Part shown: positions 23,931 to 36,415 of the stretch, piece after piece
How the letters are laid out: each line of letters begins with the position of its first letter
Numbering within the stretch: position 1 is the stretch's first letter
Source: Paguma larvata
Taxonomy: Eukaryota; Chordata; Mammalia; Carnivora; Viverridae
Direction of reading: 5' to 3'
Length of the DNA: 64,000 nt
Assembly (NCBI GenBank): GCA_030068075.1
Contig: CM057843.1
Location: forward strand, 12,604,001 to 12,668,000
Notes under the pieces: model-generated
Told to the model about the DNA's origin: nothing
The model's input: only the letters and a program-made list of their open reading frames with translations
The model's database searches: none
Made by a program: the position numbers and the translations under genes

Positions 23931-26284
23931 ACAGGGACAGAGTCACTTAGAAAGTTTCCTGGGATCATTTTCAAAGCACTCTCGAAGCCCCTATTAGCGG
24001 TTGCTACAGAATTGACGTACGCCGGCGGAATTGTGCTGATATTACAGGGCTTTTGCCACTGTCTCGTGGCTGTGCGTTTGGGGACGTACAAAATCAGGTT
24101 TGCACTTGTACTTCCCCTTCCTAGGGGGACTAGATAGGGAAGGAGCGGAGATCCGACCGGGAAGGGTGTCTTCCAAGAGCTACCGGTTGCCTTCTGCCAG
24201 TTGTGGCACACACCGCGATGTCACACGACTGTTGCACCGTTCTGCTGGCGCTGTGTAGAAAGAAGCCCTGGGTTCTGAACCCCAGCGAAGTCCCCCCCAG
24301 AGGGCTCCTGGCTGAGACATCGCCTGGCCCAGCAGGCCAGCTGGAATTCAAGGAAGTCTGATGGTGGGCTGTTTGGATCGAGGGAGTTGAATCAAAACAT
24401 AGGTCCTGAGCAGGCTCCTCACACGCCCCTCTCCACCCGTCATGACTTCGCATCTCCAAACCGTGCACCCTCCGTGTGTCCGTCCGTGTGGATCTCCAGT
24501 CCTGGTCGCCTGCACCCAACCCCGCTCTTCCAATGAGTCTCCCCCTCCATCCTACAAGCCCTTGGCCACTTAGGTGCCAAGGCCCGGGTGCCCCCCACGG
24601 AGAGCCTGGTACGGGGCTCAGCTGTGATCCCGCACAGTCTCTTGTGTGCCCGTTTCCTCCCCCGAAGGTCCAGATGTTACCGTCCATCACGGGCCCTTCT
24701 GGGACACTTTCTGAAGTATTCCGTTTCCCTCTCCCCCTTGGCTGACCCCCCAGTAATTGAAATAAATGCCATACAATTTAGTATTTGCTCAGCGGACAGG
24801 CTAAGTCCCTGCAAGTCAAAGGAACTCCAACTCACACGGGTTCACACGACACCCCCTCGGGGTTCTGGGCTCGAGCAATCCCTTCGACTCCGGTTTTCTC
24901 GGAGTGTCCCCCTGCGACGCAGGGCTGTGAGGTGGTCCACCAGGGCCACGTGGGCAGTGAGAGGCACTTTCGCAAAGGACATAGGCTTTAGGGAGTCATC
25001 CGGAACCCAGGAAGTCCCCTCGCTCCCACACCCCTGATATTCGCGCCCCCATCCAGTCTCGTTCTGCCTGTGCAGGGGGATGCTTGGGCTCAGGCTCCGC
25101 TTCTTATGCTCCTCACGGCACAGAGTAACCGAAGATGGTCCCTTTTCCCCGTCTCCGCTTGCATACTTTCTGTGACAGGGAGCTCATCGCTTCCAGAAGT
25201 CATTCCTTTTGTAGAATCAGTCTCCTCTCTGTGACTGTCACCCGCTGGGCCAGGTTGCCTAGTATCAAAGAACGCAGATCACCAATCGCCATGTTCTCTC
25301 CTCCCTCCCTCTCTTCAGCCCATAAGTCACCCACGGATGGACCGGATACAGGGGCACCGTCTGCGGGACACGCTGTGTCCTGTCCTCTTGGTGTGGGGGG
25401 CTGCTTCTTCACCTCGAATCCAGCACGGCTGCCTCCAGGAAACATCCCGCCATCCTATTTTCCCTTCGCCTAAAATAGCCGCTCCCTTATTGGGAGACGC
25501 GGTGTGGCGGGGAGCAGAGAAACGGACGCGGTGAGCCGTCCAGCGATGCCTGGTTTGCGAACCTTCCAGAAAGGTCAACGTCGACATCAGCCGAAGGCAT
25601 CAGGCAAGGCACTTCCAGCCGGCCATTAACGCAGGGTACACAGAACGGTGAGGAAAATGAAAAGAGGGGCCCGAATCAAAACAAATGTCATGAATAAATG
25701 TGTCCTCTGTGGAGTGAGGCTTCCTTCTACAGGAGTTTGTAGTTGTCTGTAATAACATCAGTGCCTGCTTTAGCATTTCCCATCGGGTTCAGGAGATAGA
25801 CAGCCGGACACTGCGAGGTCACATTAGGGATGTGCGTGGCTCTTTTAAGACAATGAAGGAAGTCTCCCTCTTGGGGTTGCCTGAGCCATCTCACAGTTCA
25901 AAGACACGCAGTGCCCTGTTGAGGTGACCGTACTACTTTTCCATGTGTCATTGGTCTCCGGGCCTGGCCAGTGTGCTTGGTCCCTGTCTGCCAGGTGGGA
26001 TGTGGCTACCGACACCTGCAAGGAAGTGGGCCACGCCCTTTCCTACACAAAGGAGCTGGACTTCAGGCTGCCGATGTCGCCCTTCTCCCAGCCACCACCC
26101 CCGCCCCCAGCAGGGTGTCTGGGGCACAGTAGCCCCCACCCACCCAGTCTCCCTGAACAGGATCGGAAGCTGCAGCTCACTGTCACCTGGCAGGAATGGC
26201 TTCCAGGATTGCTGGCCGCAGCTGCTCAGTGGGGACCTGGGGCCAGCAGCAAGGGAATCTCCTGGAAGCCTGCAGCTGCCACCC
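23931..26284. other. Unassigned intergenic DNA
   Basis: No gene or named repeat was recognised. Open frames here encode no recognisable product. Confidence 0.45.
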
Positions 26285-26400
26285 CAGACCTACTCAGTTG
26301 GAATCTGCATTTTAAATGACGCCTCTCTCCATCCTTGCATTGAACCTTCCGGAAGCAGAGCGCTGGAGTTTGAGAATCATGGCCCTGGCTTGGGGGAAGC
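26285..26400 (+). mobile_element. MER5A-like remnant
   Basis: Phrases 'cagacctactcagttggaat' and 'ctgcattttaaatgac', then 'ctggagtttgagaatcatgg', match the order of the short hAT element MER5A. Confidence 0.5.
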
Positions 26401-26559
26401 CCGCTCTAAGAATGGCCATTCAGAAGCCGATATTTTGCCCAAATCTGGAATCCGGAGCCAAGTCGAAGCGTACTTTCGGATTCAGAGCCCTGACCCAGTC
26501 TGGCTTCAATGTAGAAATGAACTTGGAACAAAGGCGGTGTCGTGGGTGCCCCAGAGCTA

Positions 26560-26760
26560 CGTCCAGAGCAGCAGGACTTAGAGGAGGCAAGGACGGACTC
26601 TCTCCTAGAGCGTTCAGAGGGGTGCCGACTTGCCGACACTTTGAGCTCAGACTTCTGGCCTCCAGAACGGTGGAAGAATCACTTTGTGTCATGGTAAGCC
26701 ACCAGCTTACGGCCTTTGTCATTACGGCAGCCTTGGGAAGCGAACGTGGCGGTCGTTTCG
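26560..26760 (+). mobile_element. MaLR-type LTR 3' part
   Basis: 'gacggactctctcctagagc' is followed by 'cagacttctggcctccagaa', 'cggtggaagaatcactttgt' and 'gtaagccaccagcttacggc', again the MLT1-like order. Confidence 0.65.
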
Positions 26761-27320
26761 GACTGTGGAAAGGAAAAACTCGCCAAAGTGAGTCAAGAAG
26801 GAAGCAATGACCTAGCCAGTCCCCAGTTATAGCAATCTTAGCTTTGTTTCCAGAATTAGCTGACTTTCCTCCTCATTTCCTTATTTCTTTTTTTATGCCC
26901 CATGAAACCCGAGTCCAGTTGAGACCCAGGGCAGCTGATCTTGCGCGTCTGGCTGATCGGCAGACCATCAAAGTCACCGGAACAGCTCCCTCGTGCTCCC
27001 AAACACAGCGGTTTGATTTGTTCCTAACTCTGCCTTGTTTGGAAACTATCTAAAGCAGGTCGGACATAGTAAATGGAGTCGTATTTTAACTGCGTAAGTA
27101 CCACTTAAAAAACAGACTGTATCTCACAAGGCCTTTGGCAAATGAGCCTCCAGGGCTGAGTTCGCTAAGCTCCGACGACCGTCTAGGAGGTGACGTTAAA
27201 GCAAAGTATACTAGTTCTGGGTTTGAGTGGACGGAAACTCGGAAGTCTCCCGGGCTGTGAGATAATTTCATCATTTCCCTTGAAAAAGTTTTCAGGATTC
27301 AAAGATAAAGAGTCAGGGCA
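26761..27320. other. Unassigned intergenic DNA
   Basis: No gene or named repeat was recognised. Confidence 0.45.
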
Positions 27321-27324
27321 GTAA

Positions 27325-27430
27325 TTCTCCACTGGGACTCACACTGGACTCACTGGGGGAGCTCAAAAATAATAATGGCGGTGTTTCTCCCCAGATCGGT
27401 GAATCAGAATCTTGGGGAGCATCCGGGAAA
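27325..27430 (+). mobile_element. MER5A-like remnant
   Basis: 'cagtaattctccactgggac' leads to 'actcactgggggagctcaaa' and 'ggtgaatcagaatcttgggg', the MER5A order. Confidence 0.55.
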
Positions 27431-27639
27431 CCACCTGCCTCGTTGGGTAGCGCCCACTTTCCGGGGCTCTGCGGAAGTCCCCTGTGCCAGACCCTGCTCT
27501 CAGCCCCCCTACGCGCCCTAGGCACCGGTGTGCGCCCAGAGCCGGCCAAGCAGACCTGCCGAGCGTGGCCTCCAAGTCAGGGGCTGTGGCGTCCAGGAGT
27601 GGGACCACCCAGGATCCACAGGTGGTGTCCGGTGTCGAC

Positions 27640-27740
27640 GGTGATGGCGGTACAAGCTGAGCACACGGGCTCAGAGAGGTCCGGTGACTTGTCCAGGGTC
27701 CCAGAACTAAGGACTAGCAGCTAGGGTCCCAACCAGGCCT
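27640..27740 (-). mobile_element. MIR fragment
   Basis: Reverse MIR: 'gctcagagaggtccggtgac', 'ttgtccagggtcccagaact', 'aaggactagcagctagggtc'. Confidence 0.6.
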
Positions 27741-27869
27741 CTCCGGCTCCAGAAGTTCACAGATCCTAACTACGAAGCTCAGACGAAGCAAACACACCCG
27801 AGACCCAGAACCCGGTTTAAGAAACGGAACACGGCCAGTGTCCCTGAGGCTCCCCGAACCCCTCTTCCC

Positions 27870-28160
27870 AAACGCGGTCACCGTGGGATTTCTGAATTGG
27901 ATTTCCCTTGTCTCTGAGCTTTGTGTAAATGGAGGCATATGGGTTGTATCCTTTTCATGTCTGACTCCTTCCACTCAACACCGTGTTGGGGAGAATCGTT
28001 CACGCCGTTGGACAGAGTTGGGGTTTCTCTGTTCTCCTCACTGGGTGGCGCCGCTGTGGGAGGGCACTCGGCGTTTCCAGTTCGGGACCGTGGCAGACAG
28101 GTGTCACAACATCCTCTTGAAAATGACTTTTTCTCCTTATATCAGCGGAGCTGCCTTATG
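27870..28160 (-). mobile_element. Old L1 fragment (tentative)
   Basis: 'ggttgtatccttttcatgtc' and 'tgactccttccactcaacac', then 'agaatcgttcacgccgttgg', resemble antisense old L1 ORF2. It is heavily diverged. Confidence 0.4.
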
Positions 28161-28179
28161 TCGCTGACAACAAGCGCCT

Positions 28180-28310
28180 CGGCGGATGCAGGGCACAGAC
28201 AGAGGAGGACACAGGCCCGGAGAGGTTCGGCCCCTCGCCCAAGGTCACATGAGTAACAGGCAGCAGAGTCTAGGTTTGGACCCGCCCGCCCCTGCCCTCC
28301 GAGCCACTAG
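28180..28310 (-). mobile_element. MIR fragment
   Basis: Reverse MIR: 'aggcccggagaggttcggcc', 'cctcgcccaaggtcacatga', 'cagagtctaggtttggaccc'. Confidence 0.65.
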
Positions 28311-29164
28311 CTCAGGGACGCGGGTTCGTCTCCGGTCCCCTTGGTCCCGATGCCGGCCGAGCAGCAATTTCAGAGTTCAACGCCTACTCCTTCATGGAGC
28401 TGGCGGAGCACGGAGGGGATGGGCAGACGGCCGCTGACCCCCGCTGTCCCGGGCACGCTGGGGATGTCGCCGGCGCCCCGGCTTCCTGAGGGGGGCATCG
28501 GTCTTCTCCTGGAGAGATGTGTCAGGGAGGACAGGACAAGAGGGCAGTCACCTCCCCCTGGCAGAACGTTGCCGGATGGCCCGGGCAGAAAAGGCGTCCC
28601 AGACTCGAGGTTCATGCTCTACCTCTCACGTGACTCCTAAGTATGGGGATGGGAGGTGCTCATGTCTGGAGCGTGGCCCGGTCCTGCTCACCATCTGGCA
28701 GCTCTGGGCCAGGGAGCCGTCCCCACCTACTCGCCACCGCAAATAACAGCATGACACACGGTGGCAAAAGGGAGGGCCCAGAAGGTGGTGCTTGCTGCCC
28801 AATGGCCCAAGTGACGAGCCGCCCTGTGACTCATCGGAGCGGGGGGTCATCACCTTGCAGGTGGAGGGGTGTGCCAGAGGCCGGGCTCGCACGGAGATCC
28901 CTGCTGGGGACAGGCGGCGGGCCCTCCGCCACAGCCCTCTGTAAACAGCCCTTAAATTGGGTCCACTCCTCCAGGAATCGGAGGTCAGGACCGCAGAGGC
29001 TCAGGAGTCGGCACAGACGTGAGAGGTCAGCGGGGGCGTGTCTGACAGGATGCCGACTCCGGATGTGCGGCCCTGGTGTGTCTACACCTCCCTCGTGTCC
29101 CTTCCTGAGGGAGCCGCCCAGCACGGAGCAGGGGTGCGCCTACAGGGCTGCGGTTACAAAGTGG
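28311..29164. other. Unassigned intergenic DNA
   Basis: No gene or named repeat was recognised. Confidence 0.45.
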
Positions 29165-29310
29165 GGTGTCTGGCCAGCAGCAGCAGCAGCGTCTGAATAT
29201 TTGCTAGAAAGGCAAGATTTTGAGCTCCCACTGAATCAGAAGCCCTGCGGGTCAGGCCCAGTCCTGTCGTAACAACCTCCAGGTAACTCCGATGCATATG
29301 GCTGTCAGTG
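29165..29310 (+). mobile_element. MER5A-like remnant with (CAG)5
   Basis: A short CAG run (about 29174-29190) precedes 'ccactgaatcagaagccctg', 'cgggtcaggcccagtcctgt' and 'aacctccaggtaactccgat', the MER5A order. Confidence 0.5.
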
Positions 29311-29374
29311 GCAACCATATGAACCAAGGGAGACTCAGAAGTTTCGAGCCAGTTGTCCAAAATTACACAGTAAG

Positions 29375-29660
29375 AGGGACTATTGTAGTTAAGATTAGAT
29401 TCAGCTGTGAATAACAGAAATACCCCCCCCCCAAGAACCAGGGCTAACCAAAATAGCTTATTTTTTTCCTTCATGGTCCAAGGTAGCTGCTGGAGCTCCA
29501 GCCATTATGTCCACAATCCAGGTAGCAAAAAAGAGGAAAGGGAGGAAGGCCATGCCCTGTGCCTTTAAGGACGTTTCCTAAAATTTTAGACATGACTTCC
29601 CCTTACATCTTATCGGCTACAACGCAGTCAATTGCTTCAGCTGGCAGGGGGACGGACTGG
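29375..29660 (+). mobile_element. Old interspersed repeat, family not named (copy 3)
   Basis: It contains 'gtagctgctggagctccagc', 'cattatgtccacaatccagg', 'cctttaaggacgtttcctaa' and 'cttccccttacatcttatcg'. This is the longest of the four copies and has the clearest order. Confidence 0.5.
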
Positions 29661-32364
29661 GAGAATGAAATCTGTGTTCCGTGTAGCCACGCAGGCAGGT
29701 AAAACGTGCGGTTCGACTGTTGTGGAAGAACACAGACGCCGGGGTCCATCAGGCGGTCTCCGCCTCAAAGGTGCAGCCGGGAATCAAAGCCGGAGCTGAC
29801 AGGTTTACCGTCGGAAGTCAGGTTATATCGCTGTTTGAATGCTGTCTTTCTCGTCCCCTTTAAAGAAGCCCCACAAAGACGGAGCCATCTTGAAAGTCTT
29901 TTTGCTGCCCCCTGCTCCCCACTCCCTAGCGCCGAGAACAACGCATGGCCACTAGCAAAACAAAATTTGTCTTTCATCGTTGATTTTAGGTCGATTAAAT
30001 TAGATGCTGCATGGAAGTAAGCCCGTTACAGGTCTGGCGCGCAGTAGGGACTCAGAATGTGGCTGCTGGTGTGTAACACGGCGCTTCCTACTCAAGCTCA
30101 GCCGGCCCCCGTCCGGGTTTCTCTCTCCGACTTTAATTCCTACCACCACCCACCCGCCTACACGCAGGGCCGCGCGGCAGGTGCCACTCCCCGACCTGGG
30201 CCCATCCGTGGGCTTTCAAGGTCATCGGCACTGTTTGATCGGGTCTGGAGACCCCTCCAGCCACAGCTCAGGCCAGCGAATGGGTCGGCAGAGAAAATAC
30301 GCATCGCCGTTCCCGTCCAAACCCGAACGCTCAAGAGCCGCGTCAGGCCCAAGCTGCGGTCAGTGCGGGGTGTGTCCCCACCCGGGCCACGCGTGTTTTG
30401 GCCTCTCTCCTTTCTCCGTGGGGCCTTTCCTTTGTCGGTGCAGGTTTCAGGAACCCCGGCGACCCTCCTAACCGCACGCCGGGGGCCCACCCCGAGTTCC
30501 CGTGTTCGGGTTGGCAGTGGCCCCGATTTTGATTAAGTGGGTCAGGCTGGAAGGAGCGGAGGCTGGGGGGGTGGGGGGGCGTGTGCCTCGGCCGCTTTCC
30601 CTGCTGAGTGGTACACACACCGCCGCAGCCTCGAAAATCCAATTTAACGAGAATCTTGACATTTGCACCGAGGCAAATGGGCCTTATTCAAACTCGAGCA
30701 ATCTATCGCGGAGCGGACAATAGTCGGTGCTGCGTGGCTCAGTCGCAACCGTCCTAATTACCGAAACCCACGAATTTCACGGAATGTGTCAGAGTGAAGC
30801 GACCCTTTGGAAAGAGTTGTCCTGATTTTATTTTTTTCTCTACAGGTAGGGAGGGCCGGGCGGGCTCATTTTATGTATCGATAATGCGAACCTTGTCAAT
30901 TCCTGACTCTCACTGGCCCGACCTACTTACCTCCCAGGGCTATTGTGAGGAGCCAAGGAGCCCGGGGTGTTTGCGGGGGGCCCTTGTGGAGAGCACGGCC
31001 GCCCGCCAGCCCCCAGCGGCCCTGTGGACTCCACACGCTGTGCCTCACAGCCGCACCCCACCGAGGGTAACCTGACGACCCGCGGAGCTCCCCCGTAGCG
31101 CACCCCCCACTGCCCCGCGGCTCCCTGGCTCCTGTCGCCTCCTCGGAGAAGAGGGTCCTGTGGCTCTCGGTCACAGGGCTGAGCCCTCCCTTCTTCTCAG
31201 TCCTCATTTCTATCTGCAACTCTCCTGTGCCTTCATTTGCTTGTTTCTCTCCCCCACGATGAGCGTCAGCTCGGGGACCATTGTGTCTAGAACCGTGTCG
31301 CGTACCTCGTAGAGATAATATACGTTGGTTGAGCGACTGCTGGAGAGTTGGGTTTGGGGAGCGAGGGAGAAACTGGCCAGGCTGTTGGGGGTTCTGTAAG
31401 TACCCGGAGCGGGGGTAGTGGAGGAGTACCCGGAGCACGGAGGTACCCAGAGCAGGGTTGTGTGACTCTGCGACAGATCCGTACGAGGAAGACTGATTGG
31501 CCAGCGTCACATAAGTGCCTCGGAAGGGTAGGGTGTCCGTCGAGTGGCAGCGGCGGAGGTTAAAATCCAGTGACGGCTGTGAGGGGGCCCGTGATGCAGA
31601 GACAGCAACGGTTCTCCTCGGGGACACGGGACGGACCGTCCCTGCTCCGCAGCCTCCTCCATCACCTCCAGACACACACAGCCCGCTCTGTCTTTCCAGC
31701 TCCGTCAAGTCCACTCCCAGGCCTTCCGCAGTGCCCGCGCACCGAGCAACAGAGGAGCTCCCAGCTCCTTGCCCTCGGCCTCCCCCCAGTCGGCTCCGAG
31801 TGGCCGCGGCTGCCGGGCCAGGCTGGCTGCAGCCAAGTGCTCTGCGAGGTCCGGCCAGGATGGGAGGGCTCCTGGAGCTTGGCAGGCAGCTCCAGGGCTG
31901 AGCCTCATTTCAGGACTTTTAAACACCCTTGACCCCCTTTCCCTTGTGTTTTCTCATCTCCTTCTATTTGTCAGAATGGCAGCCTTCCAGGACACTGGCT
32001 CCAGAGATGGCCGTCTGGCTGATAAAACCTCAAGTATTCTGTCTTCAAGCGACACCTTGACCTTGACCCACACATACAGGGAAGCCCTCCCAGGCCATGT
32101 CCAACAAGGAGTTTAATAAAAAGCATTCAGGATTGAGACTGATTTTTTTTCAAAGCTCTTGTATTAGGAAAAAAAATGGATTTGGAGGGTGAGGAAGACT
32201 TCTTGCACAGAGGGGGTGTCAAGTGCACTTAGTTTTACTGTCATTCTGCCTGGATAGGCTGCCCACACCCAGCAGGCAGGACGCACTCAGTGTGAGAACG
32301 GGCCCAACAGGAATCAGGTTGCTTTGTGGGGTTTTTTTTATTTTCATTTTTTCTTTTCTTTTCT
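29661..32364. other. Unassigned intergenic DNA; short tandem units near 31400
   Basis: No gene or named repeat was recognised. Three irregular units built on gtaccc(g/a)gagc lie at about 31399-31456. Positions 30640-30790 are AT-rich and repeat-free and could be conserved non-coding DNA. Open frames on both strands at 30900-31900 follow from CpG-rich composition and match no family. Confidence 0.4.
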
Positions 32365-32365
32365 T

Positions 32366-32576
32366 CTTTTTTTTTTAATGTTTATTTATTTTTGAGAGAG
32401 AGTGAGTCAGCATGAGCGGGAGAGGGGGAAGGGCAGCTTGAGAGGGAGACAGAGGGTCCGAAGCGGGCTTCATGCTGAGAGCAGAGAACCCGATGGGGAG
32501 CTCGGACTCATGAACTGTGAGATCATGACCTGAGCCCAATTCGGATGCTTGACCGACTGAGCCACCCAGGGGCCCC
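32366..32576 (-). mobile_element. CAN-SINE
   Basis: Reverse-strand SINE. It forms an inverted pair with the forward SINE that begins about 32 bp further right. Confidence 0.9.
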
Positions 32577-32607
32577 TGGTTTTTCTTTTTAAATTCTCTC
32601 CAAAAGC

Positions 32608-32752
32608 AGATGTCCTCAGGCAGCTCAGTTGGTTAAGTGTCTGACTCTTGATCTCAGCTCAGGTCTTGATCTCAGGGTTGTGAGTTCAAGCCCTGCACTG
32701 GGCTATGAATGAATGAATGAATGAATGAATAAAATTAAACAAACAAATCTAT
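32608..32752 (+). mobile_element. CAN-SINE, short form with (GAAT)n tail
   Basis: An older, shorter SINE whose tRNA-like part runs straight into about seven GAAT units (32706-32732) and an A-rich tail. Confidence 0.85.
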
Positions 32753-33989
32753 GCTAAACAAGCATAGATTCTGCTCTTCTGGTGTAATCACCTTGGGCTG
32801 AATCCTGGGCACATCGTCTCTGAGGTTCCTGCAGGAGGAGCAGACAAGAGAAGAAAAGAATGTTCTAAAGACAGCAACGGTAACCACCCCACAGTCAAAT
32901 GAGGATGTTACCCGGTAGGAAAGACCCTGCTGAGGAACGGGGGGGGGGGGGGGGGGGGGGGTTAGGGACTTGCAGCTTTGCCCCCGTCTCTGCACCCGGG
33001 GTGTGCTCGCCCGATCTCAGACCCTGGCTGCTCTGTCAGCTGACCCCATCCCTCCGTCTTTCCTGGAGGCATGCTGGTGGGAGCGAGCGCAGGGCATCCA
33101 AAACCAGAGGAACGGGTTCCACTGGCCTTCCCTCCGCAGCACCACTTTTTATGTGGCCTTGAGTGTGGCTCGGCCCTGCTGTGCCTCTCTTCTGCCTTCA
33201 GGGACACCAGTCATCAACGTGACCAGAAATAAAAAAATGCAGCCAGCGCAGCGCATTCGTATCCCGCCCCCAGAACGGGGCTGGGTGAGGGCGGGGCTCC
33301 GCAAATGTTCGCCGTCCTGGGGCTGTCGCGGGGCCATTGCTGCTCTGGTAATAAAGCCACCCCCAGCTTGGCAGTGTCATCATGAAGATCACAGGGACAA
33401 GGTCACAGACCGGCGTGCGCGTTATCATGCAGGTTCCAGCCTTGTCGGCGCAGAGCGAGGAACTGGGGGTTCTGCTGTGCAATGAGAAACTTGTAAACTC
33501 CCCTGACTCGAGGATGGGACTCGGGCCTTCTGGGAGCCGACCGCTAATCCAGCAGGGGCCCGTGGGGGTTGGGGTTTTGCCCACGAATGTACAGAGAGTG
33601 TCTATTCTTTCTCTAGAAAGATGGAAGGGTTCATGGGTCACTGTTCCCTGAGTCCCTAGCCCAGAAGCGTAGACGAATATGCCAGACGCTGGAAAGCAAC
33701 AAAGTTCGGCCCCTGTAGGATGGCACATCGCCGTAGAAATCAGGCCCGCGTTGCTGGCTCTATGGCCGAAGTGAGCCCCGAAGGCTAAACTCAGGCTGAA
33801 GAGGGGACCCCGGTGTCCTGCTGACACGCGCTCCGGCTGCCAATACCTTGGGTCGATACTATGGATAATAGAACGTTCCACAGAAGACCACCTGGGATGG
33901 GCCTTCAAGAGTGATTAGTCAACCCCCTCCCTTTCCCGATGCAGAAATAGGCTGGAAGGAATTGCTAATAATCGTCACCATCACTGTAG
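32753..33989. other. Unassigned intergenic DNA
   Basis: Apart from the G23 tract nothing was recognised. Confidence 0.45.
32939..32961 (+). repeat. G homopolymer (23 G)
   Basis: An uninterrupted run of 23 G. It may form a G-quadruplex and is prone to sequencing error. Confidence 0.95.
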
Positions 33990-34640
33990 CGTAAGCGCCG
34001 GTGACAATAAGCTGCCTTGATTATAATGGAAGTGGCCGACATGAAGCTTCTGATTGCTGAGGCATCTGTTTCAAAGACATCCACATCCAATAAGCACATT
34101 GGCAGCTGTGCGACACGGTTACCGGCTGTCCAATTGGATAAGGAGCCAGGCTGCCCTACGCACGAAGCTCCCCTTTTAGAAAGTCCTGGGTGACCTAGAT
34201 CACGGACCACTTGAGTCACCCTGCTTCTGCCTTCCGGTGCCCTAATTCCTGCTCCATCTTTTAAATTTGTCAATAAAGAGTGAACCTGATAAACCCTAGG
34301 CTCCCCACCCTCGACCCCAATAAAGGCAGAGCTCTTGGTCTGCTCTCAGTCATCTCTCTCTCTCTCTCTCTCCCTGACCTTGCCGTGTGGCCCTGGGCAT
34401 GTGGTTGTACCTACCAGGATTTGTGAGTAATAAACCTTGTTTTTTCAAAGTTCTCTGATGGTTATTGCTGGGGTGTGTCTGGCAATCATAGTAAGAACCA
34501 CAAGGGCTGGTCCAGCCACAACACTGGCTCTGGTCAGGGAAATATCTGTGGGGGCTCACCACAAGTAGTACAGGCCCAGGTGAATGTGCTAGTCCGTCCT
34601 CGCTGACAGCATCACTATTGACAGGCTGAGACCAACACAG
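33990..34640 (+). mobile_element. Possible ERV LTR (tentative)
   Basis: Two closely spaced signals, 'ccccaataaaggcagagctc' and 'tgagtaataaaccttgtttt', are followed by a 'ttctctgatggttattgctg' stretch and then 'tctgtgggggctcaccacaa', which resembles the leader after an ERV1 LTR. The LTR termini and target-site duplication were not located. No coding remnant was seen. Confidence 0.4.
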
Positions 34641-34649
34641 AACAACCAC

Positions 34650-35240
34650 CATAACCATCATCATTATCAATCACCATCACCATCCTCATCACTAATGCCA
34701 TTATCACCATCATCGGTAACACCATTCGTGCTATCATCATCACTGACGCCATCATCATCCCCATCATCACCATCAGATCATTATCACCACCATCATCACG
34801 AACACCATCATCACCATCATCACTACCAGTATCTCCACCATCGACACCATCATCACCATCATCACAAACACCATCATCACCATCACCACTACCACTATCT
34901 CCACCATCATCACCATCATCACAAACACCATCATCACCATCAGAGCATTGTCACCACCATCATGACCATCACCACCATCATCATGAACACCATCATCACT
35001 AACACTATCATCACCGTCATCACTAACACCATCATCACCGTCATCACCACCATCATGACTAACACCATCATCACTAACCCCATCATGATCACCATCATGA
35101 TCATTATCACCACCGTCACCATCATCATCATCATCTTCTTCAATAACACCATCATCACTATCAACATCATTATCATTGTCACCGTGATCATCACCAACAT
35201 CCCCCTAACCATCACCATCACTACCATCATCATCCTCTTG
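34650..35240 (+). repeat. Imperfect CAT/ATC trinucleotide array, about 590 bp
   Basis: Almost every triplet is CAT, CAC, ATC or a one-base variant. There is higher-order order: a 'cactacca(g/c)tatctccacc' block recurs at 34821 and 34887 (66 bp apart), and a 24-bp unit cactaacac(t/c)atcatcaccgtcat is repeated head to tail near 34995-35045. The 194-codon open frame across it (34695-35279) exists only because the repeat has few stops; its product would be His/Ile/Thr-rich low complexity. Confidence 0.95.
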
Positions 35241-35254
35241 GTTTCCATTGACAA

Positions 35255-35475
35255 CTGCAAACACTTACTGAGCACTTAATGTGTCCCAGGAAGTGTGCTA
35301 AGCCCTTTTCAAGATTAATTTAGTTAATCTTCACAAGCCTTCCAGAGTAGATATGTCTATTATTATCTCAGGTTTACTCATGAGGAAATGGAGTTTCCAT
35401 ACATGCACAGACCACCTAGCTAGAAAGTGGTACCGCTGGAATTTGAACCCAGTCTGTCCAGGTGTAGGAAGTGTG
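35255..35475 (-). mobile_element. MIR, nearly full length
   Basis: Reverse MIR: 'cttactgagcacttaatgtg', 'ctaagcccttttcaagatta', 'tcatgaggaaatggagtttc', 'tggaatttgaacccagtctg'. It adjoins the CAT array. Confidence 0.85.
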
Positions 35476-36415
35476 AGCATTTGGCCAAGACCTTGCAAAG
35501 GGGGGCAGATGGAGGACTGGAGGAAATATTTCAGAATGACTTTCTGCTGCCCCACACTTGATCTCATGTGGCTCGGCTTGTAAGAAGTCAGAGCAGGGAG
35601 GGAGGAAGGCTGTCATTTACCAGCCGCTGGACCAGGGTGAAAGACTTCGGTAAATCAGATGGGGGGGGGGGGGGGGAGGGGAGAGCAGACTTTCCCATTC
35701 AGTTCTGCAACAGCTCAATGCACAGGGCTTCCACTTCGCTGCCAAACGGAAGCTTGCTTAACCCCCGGAAACAAGCGGGAAAAATGACCCGAGCTGGGCC
35801 ACAGAAGGTCAGCCACGCATACTCCTCAGTAGCCCTCAGACTCTGACTGTTAAATCCAGTTCACGCAACTCATTTTTCTGCAGCCGGAACCCAGAAATGC
35901 TGTATTGTACCTTTTGTAGTTCAAACACACCCCCACACACCCCTCTTTATGAAAAAGACCATGTGACAACACTAAAGGACTTTTAAAAATAAAGACTACC
36001 TGTAATCCCCCCCGAATAACTACTTTAGAGTTTAAACATTTATTACCGTCCAGTTTACTGTCCCCTTTAAAGCCCCAGAGACTCCTAGCCGTCGGATCTT
36101 ATGACCAAAAACCTGGTCTAGCTCCTTTCTTGTACTAACAAAGTGTATGATGTTCCCAGAGTTATGTGATAGGGTTTTACACGGAGGGAGTAGGGGTGAC
36201 GTCCTCAGCAGAGCTTTCCTGATGGGTCTTCTAGCCACTTCTCACACTGGCCAGGCATACTTCAGCCCCAGGGAGAATTTGTTGCCTGGGCAACCCGTTC
36301 TTTCTTTATCCAGTCACCAAATGATAGCATTTGGTAATTTTCCGTCTTAAAGTCTGCCTATTGAACTGCATTTAAACTTATCGATGAATGAAGTTTATTA
36401 GGAAAATCATGAACA
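35476..36415. other. Unassigned intergenic DNA with G16 tract
   Basis: No gene was recognised. A run of 16 G lies at 35661-35676. Confidence 0.45.

Noticed and set aside
30923..31714. 263-codon open frame on the minus strand
   Set aside because: No recognisable domain, no promoter or splice context, and overlapping competing frames.
34650..35240. CRISPR-like array
   Set aside because: The repeats are trinucleotide-based with no unique spacers of constant length, and this is mammalian nuclear DNA.
34695..35279. 194-codon His/Ile/Thr-rich open frame, as a possible histidine-rich protein
   Set aside because: It is the translation of the CAT/ATC array. The antisense frames are open too, and there is no coding signal outside the repeat.
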